A DNA stretch of 23,114 nucleotides from an uncultured Rubrobacteraceae bacterium. Its GTDB lineage: Bacteria; Actinomycetota; Rubrobacteria; Rubrobacterales; Rubrobacteraceae. This document shows positions 14,004-21,785 of this stretch, piece by piece. A program made the translations under genes and the position numbers. The stretch covers positions 1-23,114 of the forward strand of contig CADCUZ010000139.1 of assembly GCA_902806015.1 (NCBI GenBank), read 5' to 3'. The notes under the pieces were generated by a model, which was not told the DNA's origin, did not search any database, and was given only the letters and a program-made list of their open reading frames with translations. Each line of letters opens with the position of its first letter. The first letter of the stretch is position 1.

Positions 14004-16364
14004 ATGCTCGAACGCTACGCAGAACTGAAGGCGCAGCTGCCGCCGGGGACGATCCTCTTCTACCAGGTTGGCACCTTCTTCGAGACCTTCGAGGAGGACG
14101 CGAAGAGGATCTCCCAGGCCCTCTCCATCCGCCTGACGAGCCGCGAGGCCGCAGGCTACGCGGGGGGGCGCGTCCCTTTAGCAGGCGTGCCCAACCACGC
14201 GCTGCAGGAGCACCTGGCGACGCTCCTGCGCAAGGGCCACTCCGTCGCCGTCGCCGAGCAGCGCCAGCACCCGACGAAGCCCAAGCAGTTCACCCGCGAG
14301 GTCACGCAGATACTCACGCCCGGCACGGTGATCGAGGACAACGTCCTCTTGTCCGGGCAAGCCAACTACCTGGCCGCCTTCGTGGTCAGGGACGGGAGGG
14401 CGGGCGTCGCGGTCGTCGAGGCATCTACGGGGGAGTTCACCGGCACCGAGGTGCCGGAAGAACAGCTGACCGCCGAGCTGGAGCGCTGGTCGCCGCGGGA
14501 GCTCGTGGTCCCCGAGCGGACCGCGGCCGAGAACCTGCCGAAGGTGCGGGCGACCATAAGCCCGGTCCCGCGCTGGACCTTCGAGCCTTCGGCCGGGGAG
14601 CAGGCGCTCAGGCGGCACTTCCGGGTCGCAGGTCTCAGGGGGTTCGGGCTGGACGGCAGGCCCGCGCTCGTCGGGGCCGCCGGCGCCCTGATCCAGTACC
14701 TCGCCTCCGTCCGCGGCGGCGCCCCCCCCGAGCAGGTCGTCTCCTTCCGCCCCTACGACCCCGGCACGGGGATGGTGCTGGACGCCGCCACGAGGCGCAA
14801 CCTGGGCCTCGACGAACTCGTCGAGACGGTAGACCGCACCAGGACCCCGATGGGGCAGAGGGCCCTCAGGCGCTGGCTGGAGCGGCCCCTGCTCGAGGCA
14901 GGCCGCGTGCGCCAGCGGCTCGAGGCCGTGGACGCGCTCGTCCCGGACTACATGCTGCGCGAGGAGGTGCGCGAGCACCTCGGCGGCATCCCCGACGTCG
15001 AGCGCATAGCCACGAGGATAGTCCGCCTCTCGGCCTCCCCGAACGACCTGCTCTCGCTCAAGGGGGCCCTCGAGGCCATCGGGCCGCTCAAGGAGACGCT
15101 CGGCCCGGTGGCCGAGAGGAGTTCCCTCATCGCGCGCGTCCTCGATGCGATGGAGGAGCCGCCGGGGGTCAGGGAGCTCATAGCGGCGGCGATAAGCGAG
15201 GAGTCGGGCGAGACCATCCGCCCCGGCTACTCCGCCGAGCTCGACGAGGCCCGCGGCTTCCGGGACGGCGCCCACGAGTGGCTCACCCGCTTCGAGGCCG
15301 AGGAGCGCCTGAAGACCGGCCTCAAGACGCTCAAGGTCGGCTACCGCGACGGCGAGGGGTACTTCATAGAGGTGGCGGGCAAGGACACGGGCTCGGTGCC
15401 CGAGCGCTACCAGCACCGCAAGGCGCTCAAGCACAACGCCCGCTACGTCACCGTGGAACTCAAAGAGCACGAGTCGAGGATGCTCACGGCCCGCGACGAG
15501 GTCGATCGGCTTGAGCGGGCGATACTCGGCGAGATCCGGGCCGCGGTCAAGGAGGCCGCCCCCGAGCTCCAGAAGGTCGCCCGCGCCGTCGCCGTCGTGG
15601 ACGTCGTCTCCTCCTTCGCCGCCGCCGCCACGGAACTCCGCTACTGCCGCCCGGAGGTGACCGACCGGCGGGGCATCCGCATCGTCGGCGGCCGCCACCC
15701 GGTAGTCGAGCACACCACCGCCACGCCCTTCGTCCCAAACGACTCGGGGTTGGACGGGGACTCCAGGCTCCAGATCATCACGGGCCCCAACATGGCCGGC
15801 AAGTCCGTCTACCTGCGCCAGGTAGCCCTGGTGGCCCTCCTCGCCCAGGCAGGCTCCTACGTCCCCGCCGACGAGGCCTCTCTGGGCGTCGTGGACCGCA
15901 TCTTCACCCGCGTCGGGGCGGAGGACCGCCTCGCCAGCGGGGAGTCCACCTTCATGGTCGAGATGACGGAGGCGGCGAGCATCCTCAACGGGGCGACGGA
16001 GCGCTCGCTCGTCATCCTCGACGAGGTGGGCCGGGGCACCTCGACCTACGACGGCATGAGCCTCGCCTGGGCGATGGCCGAGTTTCTCCACGACGACGTC
16101 CAGTCGCTCACCCTCTTCGCCACCCACTACCACGAGCTCACGCGGCTTGAAGACCTGCTCCCCGGCTGCCGGAACTACAAGGCATCAGTCGAGGAGGTGG
16201 GCGGCGAGATCGTCTTCCTGCACAGGATAGAGGAGGGCGCCGAGTCCTCATCCTACGGCGTCCACGTCGCCAGGCTCGCGGGCCTGCCGCGCCAGGTGAC
16301 GGATCGGGCGGACGAGATCCTGGCCCGCCTCGAAGCCGGGGGCGTCAAGGACTTTGCCGGGTGA
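14004..16364 (+). CDS. mutS: DNA mismatch repair protein MutS (MutS1 type)
   Basis: 786 residues, intact. MutS dimers scan DNA, recognise mismatches and recruit MutL. The mismatch-reading F-x-E motif is in GTFFETFEEDA near residue 30. Connector, core and clamp domains follow. The ATPase has Walker A GPNMAGKSVYLRQ (about 594-606), Walker B SLVILDEVGRGTSTYDG and the ATHYHEL switch His. It is somewhat shorter than E. coli MutS (853), mainly by lacking the C-terminal tetramerisation tail. The start ATG 14004 has no ribosome binding site and fits a leaderless mRNA. Most actinobacteria lack MutS/MutL, so its presence is itself informative about lineage. The usual partner mutL follows but is truncated after about 20 codons. 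Confidence 0.97.
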   Translation: MLERYAELKAQLPPGTILFYQVGTFFETFEEDAKRISQALSIRLTSREAAGYAGGRVPLAGVPNHALQEHLATLLRKGHSVAVAEQRQHPTKPKQFTREVTQILTPGTVIEDNVLLSGQANYLAAFVVRDGRAGVAVVEASTGEFTGTEVPEEQLTAELERWSPRELVVPERTAAENLPKVRATISPVPRWTFEPSAGEQALRRHFRVAGLRGFGLDGRPALVGAAGALIQYLASVRGGAPPEQVVSFRPYDPGTGMVLDAATRRNLGLDELVETVDRTRTPMGQRALRRWLERPLLEAGRVRQRLEAVDALVPDYMLREEVREHLGGIPDVERIATRIVRLSASPNDLLSLKGALEAIGPLKETLGPVAERSSLIARVLDAMEEPPGVRELIAAAISEESGETIRPGYSAELDEARGFRDGAHEWLTRFEAEERLKTGLKTLKVGYRDGEGYFIEVAGKDTGSVPERYQHRKALKHNARYVTVELKEHESRMLTARDEVDRLERAILGEIRAAVKEAAPELQKVARAVAVVDVVSSFAAAATELRYCRPEVTDRRGIRIVGGRHPVVEHTTATPFVPNDSGLDGDSRLQIITGPNMAGKSVYLRQVALVALLAQAGSYVPADEASLGVVDRIFTRVGAEDRLASGESTFMVEMTEAASILNGATERSLVILDEVGRGTSTYDGMSLAWAMAEFLHDDVQSLTLFATHYHELTRLEDLLPGCRNYKASVEEVGGEIVFLHRIEEGAESSSYGVHVARLAGLPRQVTDRADEILARLEAGGVKDFAG

Positions 16365-16376
16365 GTACGGGGGCGG

Positions 16377-16514
16377 GTGCGCGTGTTGCCGCCGGAGCTG
16401 GCGCACAGGATCGCGGCCGGCGAGGTTATCGAGCGGCGTTACCGAGAGCCTAAGACGCAAACCAAGAGTAATCGGGGCCGAGGCGGAGAATCCCTCGAGG
16501 GGCTCACATCATGA
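16377..16514 (+). pseudogene. mutL: 5' stub of mutL, cut off after about 20 codons
   Basis: Starting at GTG 16377, 12 nt after the mutS stop, the reading is VRVLPPELAHRIAAGEVIER, an exact match to the conserved N-terminus of MutL. In MutL the next residues should be PxSVVKELVENSLDA, with the ATPase Glu and Asn. Here homology ends abruptly at about 16436 and an unrelated basic tail leads to a stop at 16514. No other part of mutL is visible in the window. The breakpoint has no insertion sequence or clear repeat, so a deletion or rearrangement is the likely cause. Confidence 0.8.
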
Positions 16515-16565
16515 AGGTACCCATCCTGAGCACGGGGTGACGGGAGGTTGAGCCGTTCCGCCTGG

Positions 16566-17591
16566 CTACGCCTCGAAATAGGACGCGAGCTCGTCCAGCA
16601 GTTTCTTCTTCTCTCCCTCGTCGAGGAACGAGGCCAGGAAGGAGTTCTCCGCCACCGCGCGGAAGTCCTCGCGGGTGAAGCCCAGCCCGTCCCTCAAGGC
16701 GGCGTAGTTCTCGGCGACGTAGCCGCCGAAGTAGGCTGGGTCGTCTGAGTTTACCGTCACGCGCAACCCCTCCTCGAGCATCCGCTTTACGGGGTGCTCC
16801 TCTATGGAGGAGAAGCAGCGCAGCCTGATGTTGGAGAGCGGGCAGACGGTGAGCGGCACCTGCCCCTCCCTGAGCCTCTCCAACAACTCAGGGTCCTCCA
16901 CGCAGCGGACGCCATGGTCGATCCGGACGGCCCCGAGGTCGTCCAGCGCCTGCCAAATGTACTCCGGAGGCCCTTCCTCCCCGGCGTGAGCCACCCTAAG
17001 GAACCCGTGCCTTGCGGCCTCCTCGAACACCGACCTGAAGCCTTCGGGCGGGTGGCCGACCTCGGAGGAGTCGAGCCCCACCCCCACGATCCACCCTTTA
17101 TAGGGCAGGGCTTCTTGCAGGGTCTGCATTGCCTCATCGGCGCTCAGGTGCCTGAGGAAGCACAGGATCAGGCGCGAGGAGACACCCAGGCGCCGCTCGC
17201 CGTCCAGAAGGGCCCTGCGTATGCCCGTGACCGCCGTCTTGAAGGGGACGCCACGATCTGTGTGGGCCTGCGGGTCGAAGAAGATCTCGGCGTGGCGCAC
17301 GCCCTGGGAGGCGGCCTTCTCCAGGTAGGCCAGGGTCAGATCGTAGAAATCTTTCTGGCAGAGGAGCACCCTCATGCCCTTGTAGTAGAGGTCGAGGAAG
17401 GACTGCAGGTCGGCGAAGTCGTAGGCCTCGCGAACCTCCTCGACGGAGGCGTACTCCAGGGCGATGCCGTTGCGCCGGGCGATCTCGAACATCATCTCCG
17501 GCTCCAGGGAGCCCTCGATGTGGACGTGCAGCTCCGCCTTGGGAAGGCCCCTGAGGAAGGCCTCGCCGGCGGCGGGGTATCGTAGGCTCAT
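16566..17591 (-). CDS. Adenine deaminase (adenosine deaminase family, Ade/Aah1 type)
   Basis: 341 residues. A zinc amidohydrolase of the adenosine/adenine deaminase family. Metal and catalytic residues are visible: HVH (His22, His24) in [11 protein letters not shown], His202 and the catalytic Glu in VAHAGEEG, His226 in IDHGVR, and Asp283/Asp284 in [11 protein letters not shown]. The last motif, with SDDPAYF, is characteristic of adenine deaminases rather than adenosine deaminases. The predicted reaction is adenine to hypoxanthine. ATG 17591 gives the family's normal N-terminus and has GAAGGAG upstream. The same frame stays open to 17816 but would read across a tRNA-like sequence. It fits purine salvage with the nucleoside hydrolase. 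Confidence 0.88.
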   Translation of the reverse strand: MSLRYPAAGEAFLRGLPKAELHVHIEGSLEPEMMFEIARRNGIALEYASVEEVREAYDFADLQSFLDLYYKGMRVLLCQKDFYDLTLAYLEKAASQGVRHAEIFFDPQAHTDRGVPFKTAVTGIRRALLDGERRLGVSSRLILCFLRHLSADEAMQTLQEALPYKGWIVGVGLDSSEVGHPPEGFRSVFEEAARHGFLRVAHAGEEGPPEYIWQALDDLGAVRIDHGVRCVEDPELLERLREGQVPLTVCPLSNIRLRCFSSIEEHPVKRMLEEGLRVTVNSDDPAYFGGYVAENYAALRDGLGFTREDFRAVAENSFLASFLDEGEKKKLLDELASYFEA

Positions 17592-17741
17592 TGCTCCATC
17601 GCTCCTTCGCACCTCCTTGGCCTCACGACGAATCTCTCTGGGGCAGGATAGACCAGCGGGAAATCTTCGGCCAGGGGGTTCACGCGTTCGGGCTTCACAG
17701 GTGCCGCTCACCGGCTCCAGAGAGTTTTGTCTATCACAATA

Positions 17742-17815
17742 CGGGGTGGAGCGGTCCGGCTCGTCGGGCTCGTAACCCGAAGTCGTCGGCTCGAATCCAC
17801 CCGGTCTTGCCCCCA
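17742..17815 (+). pseudogene. Degenerate initiator tRNA (tRNA-fMet-like remnant)
   Basis: The sequence keeps long matches to bacterial initiator tRNA: GGGGTGGAGC at the 5' side, a D-stem GAGC/GCTC, and an intact anticodon arm TCGGG-CTCGTAA-CCCGA with the three G-C pairs typical of initiators. The T-loop CTCGAAT is also close. Defects: the anticodon reads CGT instead of CAT, the D-loop is about three bases short, one base is missing in the variable region, the T-stem has two mismatches, and the 3' acceptor strand is displaced by extra bases. It cannot fold into a working tRNA. A threonine tRNA reading (anticodon CGU) does not fit the rest of the molecule. Confidence 0.55.
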
Positions 17816-17883
17816 ACGAAACTACTCCAGGTTCGCCTGCTCGTTTACTATACGGGCGTTGGAGTGAGGGTGCGGTTTAGGGG

Positions 17884-18486
17884 ATGCGGCTAGGCATGAA
17901 AGAGCGAACCCTAATAGGTTACGCGGCCGCCTTGGCTTTACTGCTGTACGTCTTCGGTTTCGACGCTTCGGACGGCGGGCCTCCCCACTTTGATATCCAA
18001 GACAACAACCGTGGTCTCGCCCATCTCGCCGACGGTGCCGTGGTAGCCGGCGGGGTCTTCTCTCTTGGGGAGGGCGACGAGGACGCCGAAGCTTATCAGG
18101 AGGCCGTGGAATCGTTTGCGCGGCACTATGGCGACACCATCGACAACACCAGCTCCCTCGTTCACGTGATGTTTATGCACTCCGAAGGTGACCACAGAAT
18201 GACGAAAGCCGAGGTTGGGGAGATTAGCGATCTGCTCTCCGAAATGAGAGACGCCCCCGACTCCGAGGTCATCGGCTCCTACCCGAAGGGCTACGAGGAC
18301 TGCGACGGGTACCTAAAGGCGGGGTCTACTTCCCTGAAGCTCGCGGCCGACTCGGTACGCGGGTTCAACGAGACCGCCGACATGGAGTACCTGAGGGACT
18401 ACCGGAGGCTTATCCCCATGTACATGCGGGCGGCGGCCGACGCGCAGTGGTGCGTCTCCGATCGCCTGCAGCTAGCTCACCGTTGA
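17884..18486 (+). CDS. Hypothetical protein with one N-terminal membrane segment
   Basis: 200 residues from ATG 17884 (196 from ATG 17896). I do not recognise a family. A hydrophobic stretch (LIGYAAALALLLYVFGF, about residues 10-26) after a short basic start looks like a signal anchor. The remainder is acidic and mostly helical, with two Cys (GYEDCDGYLK and AQWCVSD) that could form a disulfide outside the membrane. Codon use looks like real coding sequence and the frame is long and clean. A weak AGGGG touches ATG 17884 and is 14 nt from ATG 17896, so the start is unsure. It stands alone between a tRNA remnant and a non-coding stretch. Confidence 0.6.
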   Translation: MRLGMKERTLIGYAAALALLLYVFGFDASDGGPPHFDIQDNNRGLAHLADGAVVAGGVFSLGEGDEDAEAYQEAVESFARHYGDTIDNTSSLVHVMFMHSEGDHRMTKAEVGEISDLLSEMRDAPDSEVIGSYPKGYEDCDGYLKAGSTSLKLAADSVRGFNETADMEYLRDYRRLIPMYMRAAADAQWCVSDRLQLAHR

Positions 18487-18853
18487 ACGGCGGGAGGGAC
18501 AGAGCAGTGCTCCGACCGGCCTTCCTAGCAAGCCTGCGTCTCCTCGTGGGGCCCCGCTCTAACTAACCGACGGGCCCACAACTTTGCACGCTGCTGGGGC
18601 CAAGATAGACTACGTTAGGCAGCGCCGTTGTCGTAATCGGAGCGGGCCGACACGAAGACGGTTGCGACAACAGACCCCGCCGCCTCCTCCCACGCGCGGC
18701 CGAGAAGGGGCATACGCGAAGGTAGGGCGCTAGGGGCCGGGATCCTTACCCTAGGGCTCCGACGTCTCTTGTCGAGCATCTCCTAAGGTCAGGAGTCTCC
18801 TGAGGGTCTCGGGGAGCTTACGGGAGGCGCGTGGTCTGGTTTTGGCCGGTTGA
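18487..18853. other. Non-coding stretch with a lone promoter
   Basis: No gene is recognisable on either strand. A promoter-like pair, TTGCAC (18584-18589) and TAGACT (18606-18611) with a 16-nt spacer, points right into the stretch. Downstream are GTTGTCG and CGACAAC (7-bp complement, about 18628-18674) and the small palindrome CAGGAGTCTCCTG (about 18791-18803). It may be the upstream part of the decayed VOC gene that follows, or a small RNA. Confidence 0.35.
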
Positions 18854-19030
18854 AGACGGTTCCTGGGGCGACCACACCTGCCCGACGTGGATGCGTCGTA
18901 CCGGCGGGCCCTGGACGCCGGTGGTCTGCCCGTCGATGAGCCGAGACAAGGGGAAGGCGATCCCGACCGCCGCGCCGGGGTGAAAGACCCGGCAGGCAAT
19001 ACCTGGTGGATCGCTACCCAGCTCAGTTGA
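18854..19030 (+). pseudogene. C-terminal fragment of a VOC (glyoxalase/PhnB-like) protein
   Basis: The frame ending at TGA 19028-19030 reads DVDASYRRALDAGG, then [20 protein letters not shown] and [11 protein letters not shown]. This is the usual C-terminal half of PhnB-like VOC proteins (DVDAxYxxALxAGA ... DRxAGVxDPxGNxWWIAT). Upstream the frame is closed by a stop at 18851-18853 and no start or N-terminal half is visible, so only about 50 residues survive. A complete but different VOC gene lies at 20903-21337; this fragment is not a copy of it. Confidence 0.65.
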
Positions 19031-19202
19031 GACTAGCTTGCAAGACGGTCTAGACACCCGAGTGCGTGGAAGCAGGGGTTCTCGGGACTTCGCCCTGAGG
19101 GAGTTCCAAGAAGTTCGGGCCTTTGCCGGGGCAGGCAGCGTCGCACAGCACGCCCAGTGTGTAGGATGTGTGCTCTGGCACAAAAAAAGGAGGCCGGGAC
19201 GC

Positions 19203-19409
19203 GTGGCCAGGGGAACGGTGAAGTGGTTCAACGGGGAGAAGGGCTACGGCTTCATAGCGCCCGACGAGGGCGGCGAGGACGTCTTCGTCCACTACTCATC
19301 AATAGAGGGGAGCGGCTTCAGGAGCCTGGAAGAAGGCGAGAGGGTCAGCTACGAGCCGACCCGCGGCAGGAAGGGAGAGCAGGCAGAGAACGTGCGCAGG
19401 GTCGAGTAG
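19203..19409 (+). CDS. Cold-shock domain protein (CspA family)
   Basis: 68 residues, a single OB-fold that binds single-stranded RNA or DNA and melts mRNA structure. RNP1 is KGYGFIAP (residues 13-20) and RNP2 is VFVHYSS (27-33), within the classic opening [18 protein letters not shown] 19203 is preceded by AAAGGAGG with 9-nt spacing. The upstream open frame (to 19038) is not family-like. Length is typical. The 170 nt upstream hold no recognised gene and may be a structured 5' leader, as is common for csp genes, but I could not show a fold. Confidence 0.95.
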   Translation: MARGTVKWFNGEKGYGFIAPDEGGEDVFVHYSSIEGSGFRSLEEGERVSYEPTRGRKGEQAENVRRVE

Positions 19410-19467
19410 GAGGTCGGGGCGGCCCTTCCCAGCGCCGGTCCATGCCGCTGCTGCACGGCCTGAGGAG

Positions 19468-19630
19468 GTGCGAGAGGGGCGCGGGGTGTCCGTCCAGCAG
19501 CTCTCGGCCAAGAGCGGAGTCTCGGCTGAGTCGATCTCGGACCTTGAAGAGCTGCGCCGGATGGCCTCGCCCCGGACCACGCGCAGGCTGGGCCGAGGCT
19601 TTGGGGGTAGGCGAGGAAGACTTGAGGTAG
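19468..19630 (+). pseudogene. Small XRE-type helix-turn-helix gene with a frameshift
   Basis: From GTG 19468 the frame reads REGRGVSVQQLSAKSGVSAE, then SISDLEELRR...SPRTTRRL, the five-helix HTH pattern of Cro/CI-like regulators. At 19588-19593 the expected AEALGVGEEDLR ending lies in the neighbouring frame and stops at 19630. One G too many in GGG explains the break. Restored, it would be about 54 residues, a stand-alone HTH. Without repair the frame runs on into unrelated sequence to 19731. The target is unknown. Confidence 0.6.
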
Positions 19631-19746
19631 GAACCCGGGCGTCCAGAACACCCTATCCAACCGAGCGGGTGGAGGGCCGGCGTTCCAGGAAGCTCGTGTC
19701 GGAAGGCGGCCGGCGAGCGCCGATGCCCTGACCCTGGGGCCTAAGC

Positions 19747-20246
19747 TCAGGAGGCACGCACCGCCAGGTGCACCGCGTGCCCGACCGAGACCAACCCCAC
19801 GGCCAACCAGAGCAGGATCATGCGCCTCCTCTGGATGGAGGTTTCCCGTAACGGCGCCGCCCCCAGCGCCACGGCGATCCCTACCTCCGTGGTCGTGGCG
19901 CACGAGTCTACGAAGCCTATACCCTCTACCTCGCCGGCCCCCGGCCCGAACAAAGGGACCCCCACCGTCCGCGTCAGGAGGTACAGCACCACGATGGCAA
20001 GGTTGCCCCCGATGCCCACCAGCAAGACTATCCGGGTGGGCCAGACCGGCACCAGCGGGGCGTAGAGCGCTTTTGTGCCAAGGCGGTCACCAAGAAGAAC
20101 GCCCCGTAGCCCCACCACTCCTCCAGGTGCTCGGGCGTCACCCACAGGTGGATCAGCGCGGCCAGCAGCGAGAGGGCCGCCGCCGCGTAAAGGGCCCACA
20201 AGGGACGCACCGCTGCTGCGGTGGTCCCCGCAGCGATAGGTCTCAC
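19747..20246 (-). pseudogene. Small multi-pass membrane protein gene with a frameshift
   Basis: GTG 20246 follows TAGGAGGGCGCCG and opens with a hydrophobic helix (LWALYAAAALSLLAALIHLW), then TPEHLEEWWGYGAFFLVTAL. The continuation, LYAPLVPVWPTRIVLLVGIG and three more hydrophobic segments, lies in another frame ending at 19747. The two meet at AAAA near 20071-20075 on the coding strand; one more A would join them into a protein of about 166 residues with five helices. I do not recognise a family with certainty. It lies just downstream of the DUF4383-like fragment on the same strand. Confidence 0.6.
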
Positions 20247-20278
20247 CGGCGCCCTCCTAGGGGCGGCCGGTGTCCCGG

Positions 20279-20539
20279 CTACGCACGACGGGTCGAGCGC
20301 CCCGTCCGCCGCCTCGATGCCCTGGGCGCGGAGAGGGCCACCGCGAGGCCGAGGACCCCCAAAGCCAGGTGCAGGAGGTTATCGAAGACGGTGTAGCCGT
20401 CGGGGATCAGCCCGAACACCGTGGGCACCACGAAACCAAGGATAATGGGCATGCTGCGAGTTCCGAGAGGCGCGCCCCAAACGGACACCCCCTCAGGCCC
20501 TAGCCTCCGCTCTTGGCTTACCGAGCCCGACGCCGACAA
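20279..20539 (-). pseudogene. Truncated DUF4383-like membrane protein
   Basis: The recognisable part is VFGLIPDGYTVFDNLLHLAL followed by GVLGLAVALS, the last helix and conserved NxLHLxLGxxGLA motif of DUF4383 proteins. The normal protein has about 140-150 residues with a first repeat ending in a similar HN-x-LH motif; that half is missing. The longest frame opens at GTG 20539. An ATG at 20452 (MPIILGFVV) has no good ribosome binding site. A 32-nt gap and the same strand link it to the broken membrane protein that follows. Confidence 0.5.
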
Positions 20540-20546
20540 GGCACTG

Positions 20547-20902
20547 CGGGTGGAAATTAGATGGGAAAACTCCTCGACACCCGGCAGCTGGTGGTCTCAA
20601 GAGGGCGGCGCTTGAGGGGCGATAGTGGAGTGGACGCCGTCGAAGCTCAGGCGGATCCACCCTGCGCACGCGGCGATCGTCCTGGCCGCCGAGGGCGGGC
20701 TCCCCCTGAGCCGGGCGATACCGATGCCGCGCTCCTGAGAGGAAAACACCACCCCGGCGAAGCGCCAATTTCGGAGAACCCCCTCAAGCCAAAGTTCGCA
20801 GAAATCCCCTTCCCCGACGATGGGTGAAGAGGCGGTGAAGTGGAATACTTCCTCCGGAACAATGTCGTACGTAACTGGCTAGCAAGACAAGGAGGCTGCG
20901 CA
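20547..20902. other. Stretch with no recognisable gene
   Basis: Open frames exist on both strands but none has a ribosome binding site, a family pattern or convincing codon use. The only structure noticed is GAAGT-GGAAT-ACTTC at about 20838-20852, a short dyad ahead of the VOC gene that could be an operator. Confidence 0.5.
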
Positions 20903-21337
20903 GTGAAACCTGGGGTGAGCCTCGTCACGCTCGGCGCGAGCGACCTCGAGCGAGCCGTCGCCTTCTACCGAGACGGCCTAGATTGGCCCAAGTCCGGGGT
21001 GGGCGGCGATGAAGTGGCGTTCTTCAAGACCGGTGGGGTGGTGATCGCCCTCTTCCCGAGGGCGTCGTTCGCCGCCGACGCGGGCGTCGATGTGGAGGAT
21101 CTGGAAGACGGCGAGTTCTCGCGCTTCTCGCTGGCGCACAACGTGGCCGAGGAGAAGGACGTCGACTCGGCACTTGCAGAAGCCGCCCAGGCCGGAGCCG
21201 CGATAGTCAAGGAGGCACAGGAGGTCTTCTTCGGGCGCCACGGTTTCTTCGCGGACCCCGACGGCTTCCTGTGGGAGGTGGCGTGGAACCCTTCCTTCCC
21301 GATGGCCCCGGACGGCAGCATCGAGCTGCCCGACTAG
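20903..21337 (+). CDS. VOC-superfamily protein (glyoxalase/bleomycin-resistance fold)
   Basis: 144 residues with two beta-alpha-beta-beta-beta modules: SLVTLGASDLERAVAFYRDG at the start and DVDSALAEAAQAGAAIVKEA in the second half, closing with GFFADPDGFLWEVAWNP. The Glu in LWEVAWNP matches a usual metal-ligand position; the first-strand ligand His is replaced by a non-ligand, so a metal-dependent reaction is doubtful. GTG 20903 is preceded by AAGGAGG with 7-9 nt spacing. The longer frame to 20840 has no support. The substrate is unknown. Confidence 0.85.
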   Translation: MKPGVSLVTLGASDLERAVAFYRDGLDWPKSGVGGDEVAFFKTGGVVIALFPRASFAADAGVDVEDLEDGEFSRFSLAHNVAEEKDVDSALAEAAQAGAAIVKEAQEVFFGRHGFFADPDGFLWEVAWNPSFPMAPDGSIELPD

Positions 21338-21388
21338 ACACCTCGTTGCGGAGACGCTAACTTCCGAGAATGCGACTTCTGAGAGGTT

Positions 21389-21413
21389 GGGTGCATAAGG
21401 CAGGAGGGCACCC
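21389..21413. terminator. Possible hairpin between convergent genes
   Basis: GGGTGC (21389-21394) pairs with GCACCC (21408-21413) between the stop of the VOC gene and the stop of the minus-strand receiver-like gene. The loop is long (13 nt) and there is no T-run. Confidence 0.25.
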
Positions 21414-21779
21414 CTAGCAGTTGCCCAGATCACTCGTCGCCCGCGAGAGCTCTTCGGTCTGGTCCACTATCGCGAGCAGGTCGGGAAGGTCGACCTCCTC
21501 AAGCTCCCAGCGCCTCCCGGCCAAACACACCCGCGCCGGCGGCTTCTCGTAGGGGCGGAACTCCACCCACACCGGGCTGCCGGCGGGCCCGCCTCGGGGC
21601 GCGAAGGCGTTGGGGCGGTCCGCGAAGACGAGGTGGGGCTCCATTCGGGCAACCCCCGCCTCAAGCGTGCCCGGATCGAGGACGACCACCTCCAGGTGCG
21701 GCCTGAGGGCCTGGAGGGCCCGCCCGATGACCTGCCTGTAGGAGCGCGGCTCTATGGCAACCACGACGCGCAGCAGCAT
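21414..21779 (-). CDS. Receiver-like protein, partner of the adjacent response regulator
   Basis: 121 residues, no firm family assignment. The first 60 residues look like a degenerate receiver domain: a hydrophobic strand (LRVVVAIE), a helix (RQVIGRALQAL), strand VVVLD, then PHLVFADRP, with an Asp where CheY-like proteins are phosphorylated. The second acidic pocket residue and the later Lys are not obvious. The C-terminus is Pro/Arg-rich and ends in an acidic helix (VDLPDLLAIVDQTEEL). ATG 21779 lies 6 nt after the response-regulator stop, with GGGGG between them, so translation is probably coupled. Confidence 0.65.
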   Translation of the reverse strand: MLLRVVVAIEPRSYRQVIGRALQALRPHLEVVVLDPGTLEAGVARMEPHLVFADRPNAFAPRGGPAGSPVWVEFRPYEKPPARVCLAGRRWELEEVDLPDLLAIVDQTEELSRATSDLGNC

Positions 21780-21785
21780 CCCCCC

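Noticed and set aside
14178..16133. A 651-codon open frame on the minus strand opposite mutS
   Set aside because: It is the mirror of the GC-rich mutS codons, has no family pattern, and mutS itself is unmistakable.
16430..16565. Insertion sequence at the mutL breakpoint
   Set aside because: No transposase frame, terminal inverted repeats or target duplication were seen.
17742..17815. A functional tRNA-Thr with anticodon CGU
   Set aside because: The body matches initiator tRNA, and the T-stem and acceptor do not pair, so no functional tRNA can form.
17592..17816. Longer N-terminus for the adenine deaminase
   Set aside because: It would read through the tRNA-like sequence and adds residues unlike the family.
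20493..20768. 91-codon minus-strand frame in the gene-poor stretch
   Set aside because: Arginine/proline-rich shadow-like product, no ribosome binding site and no family pattern.
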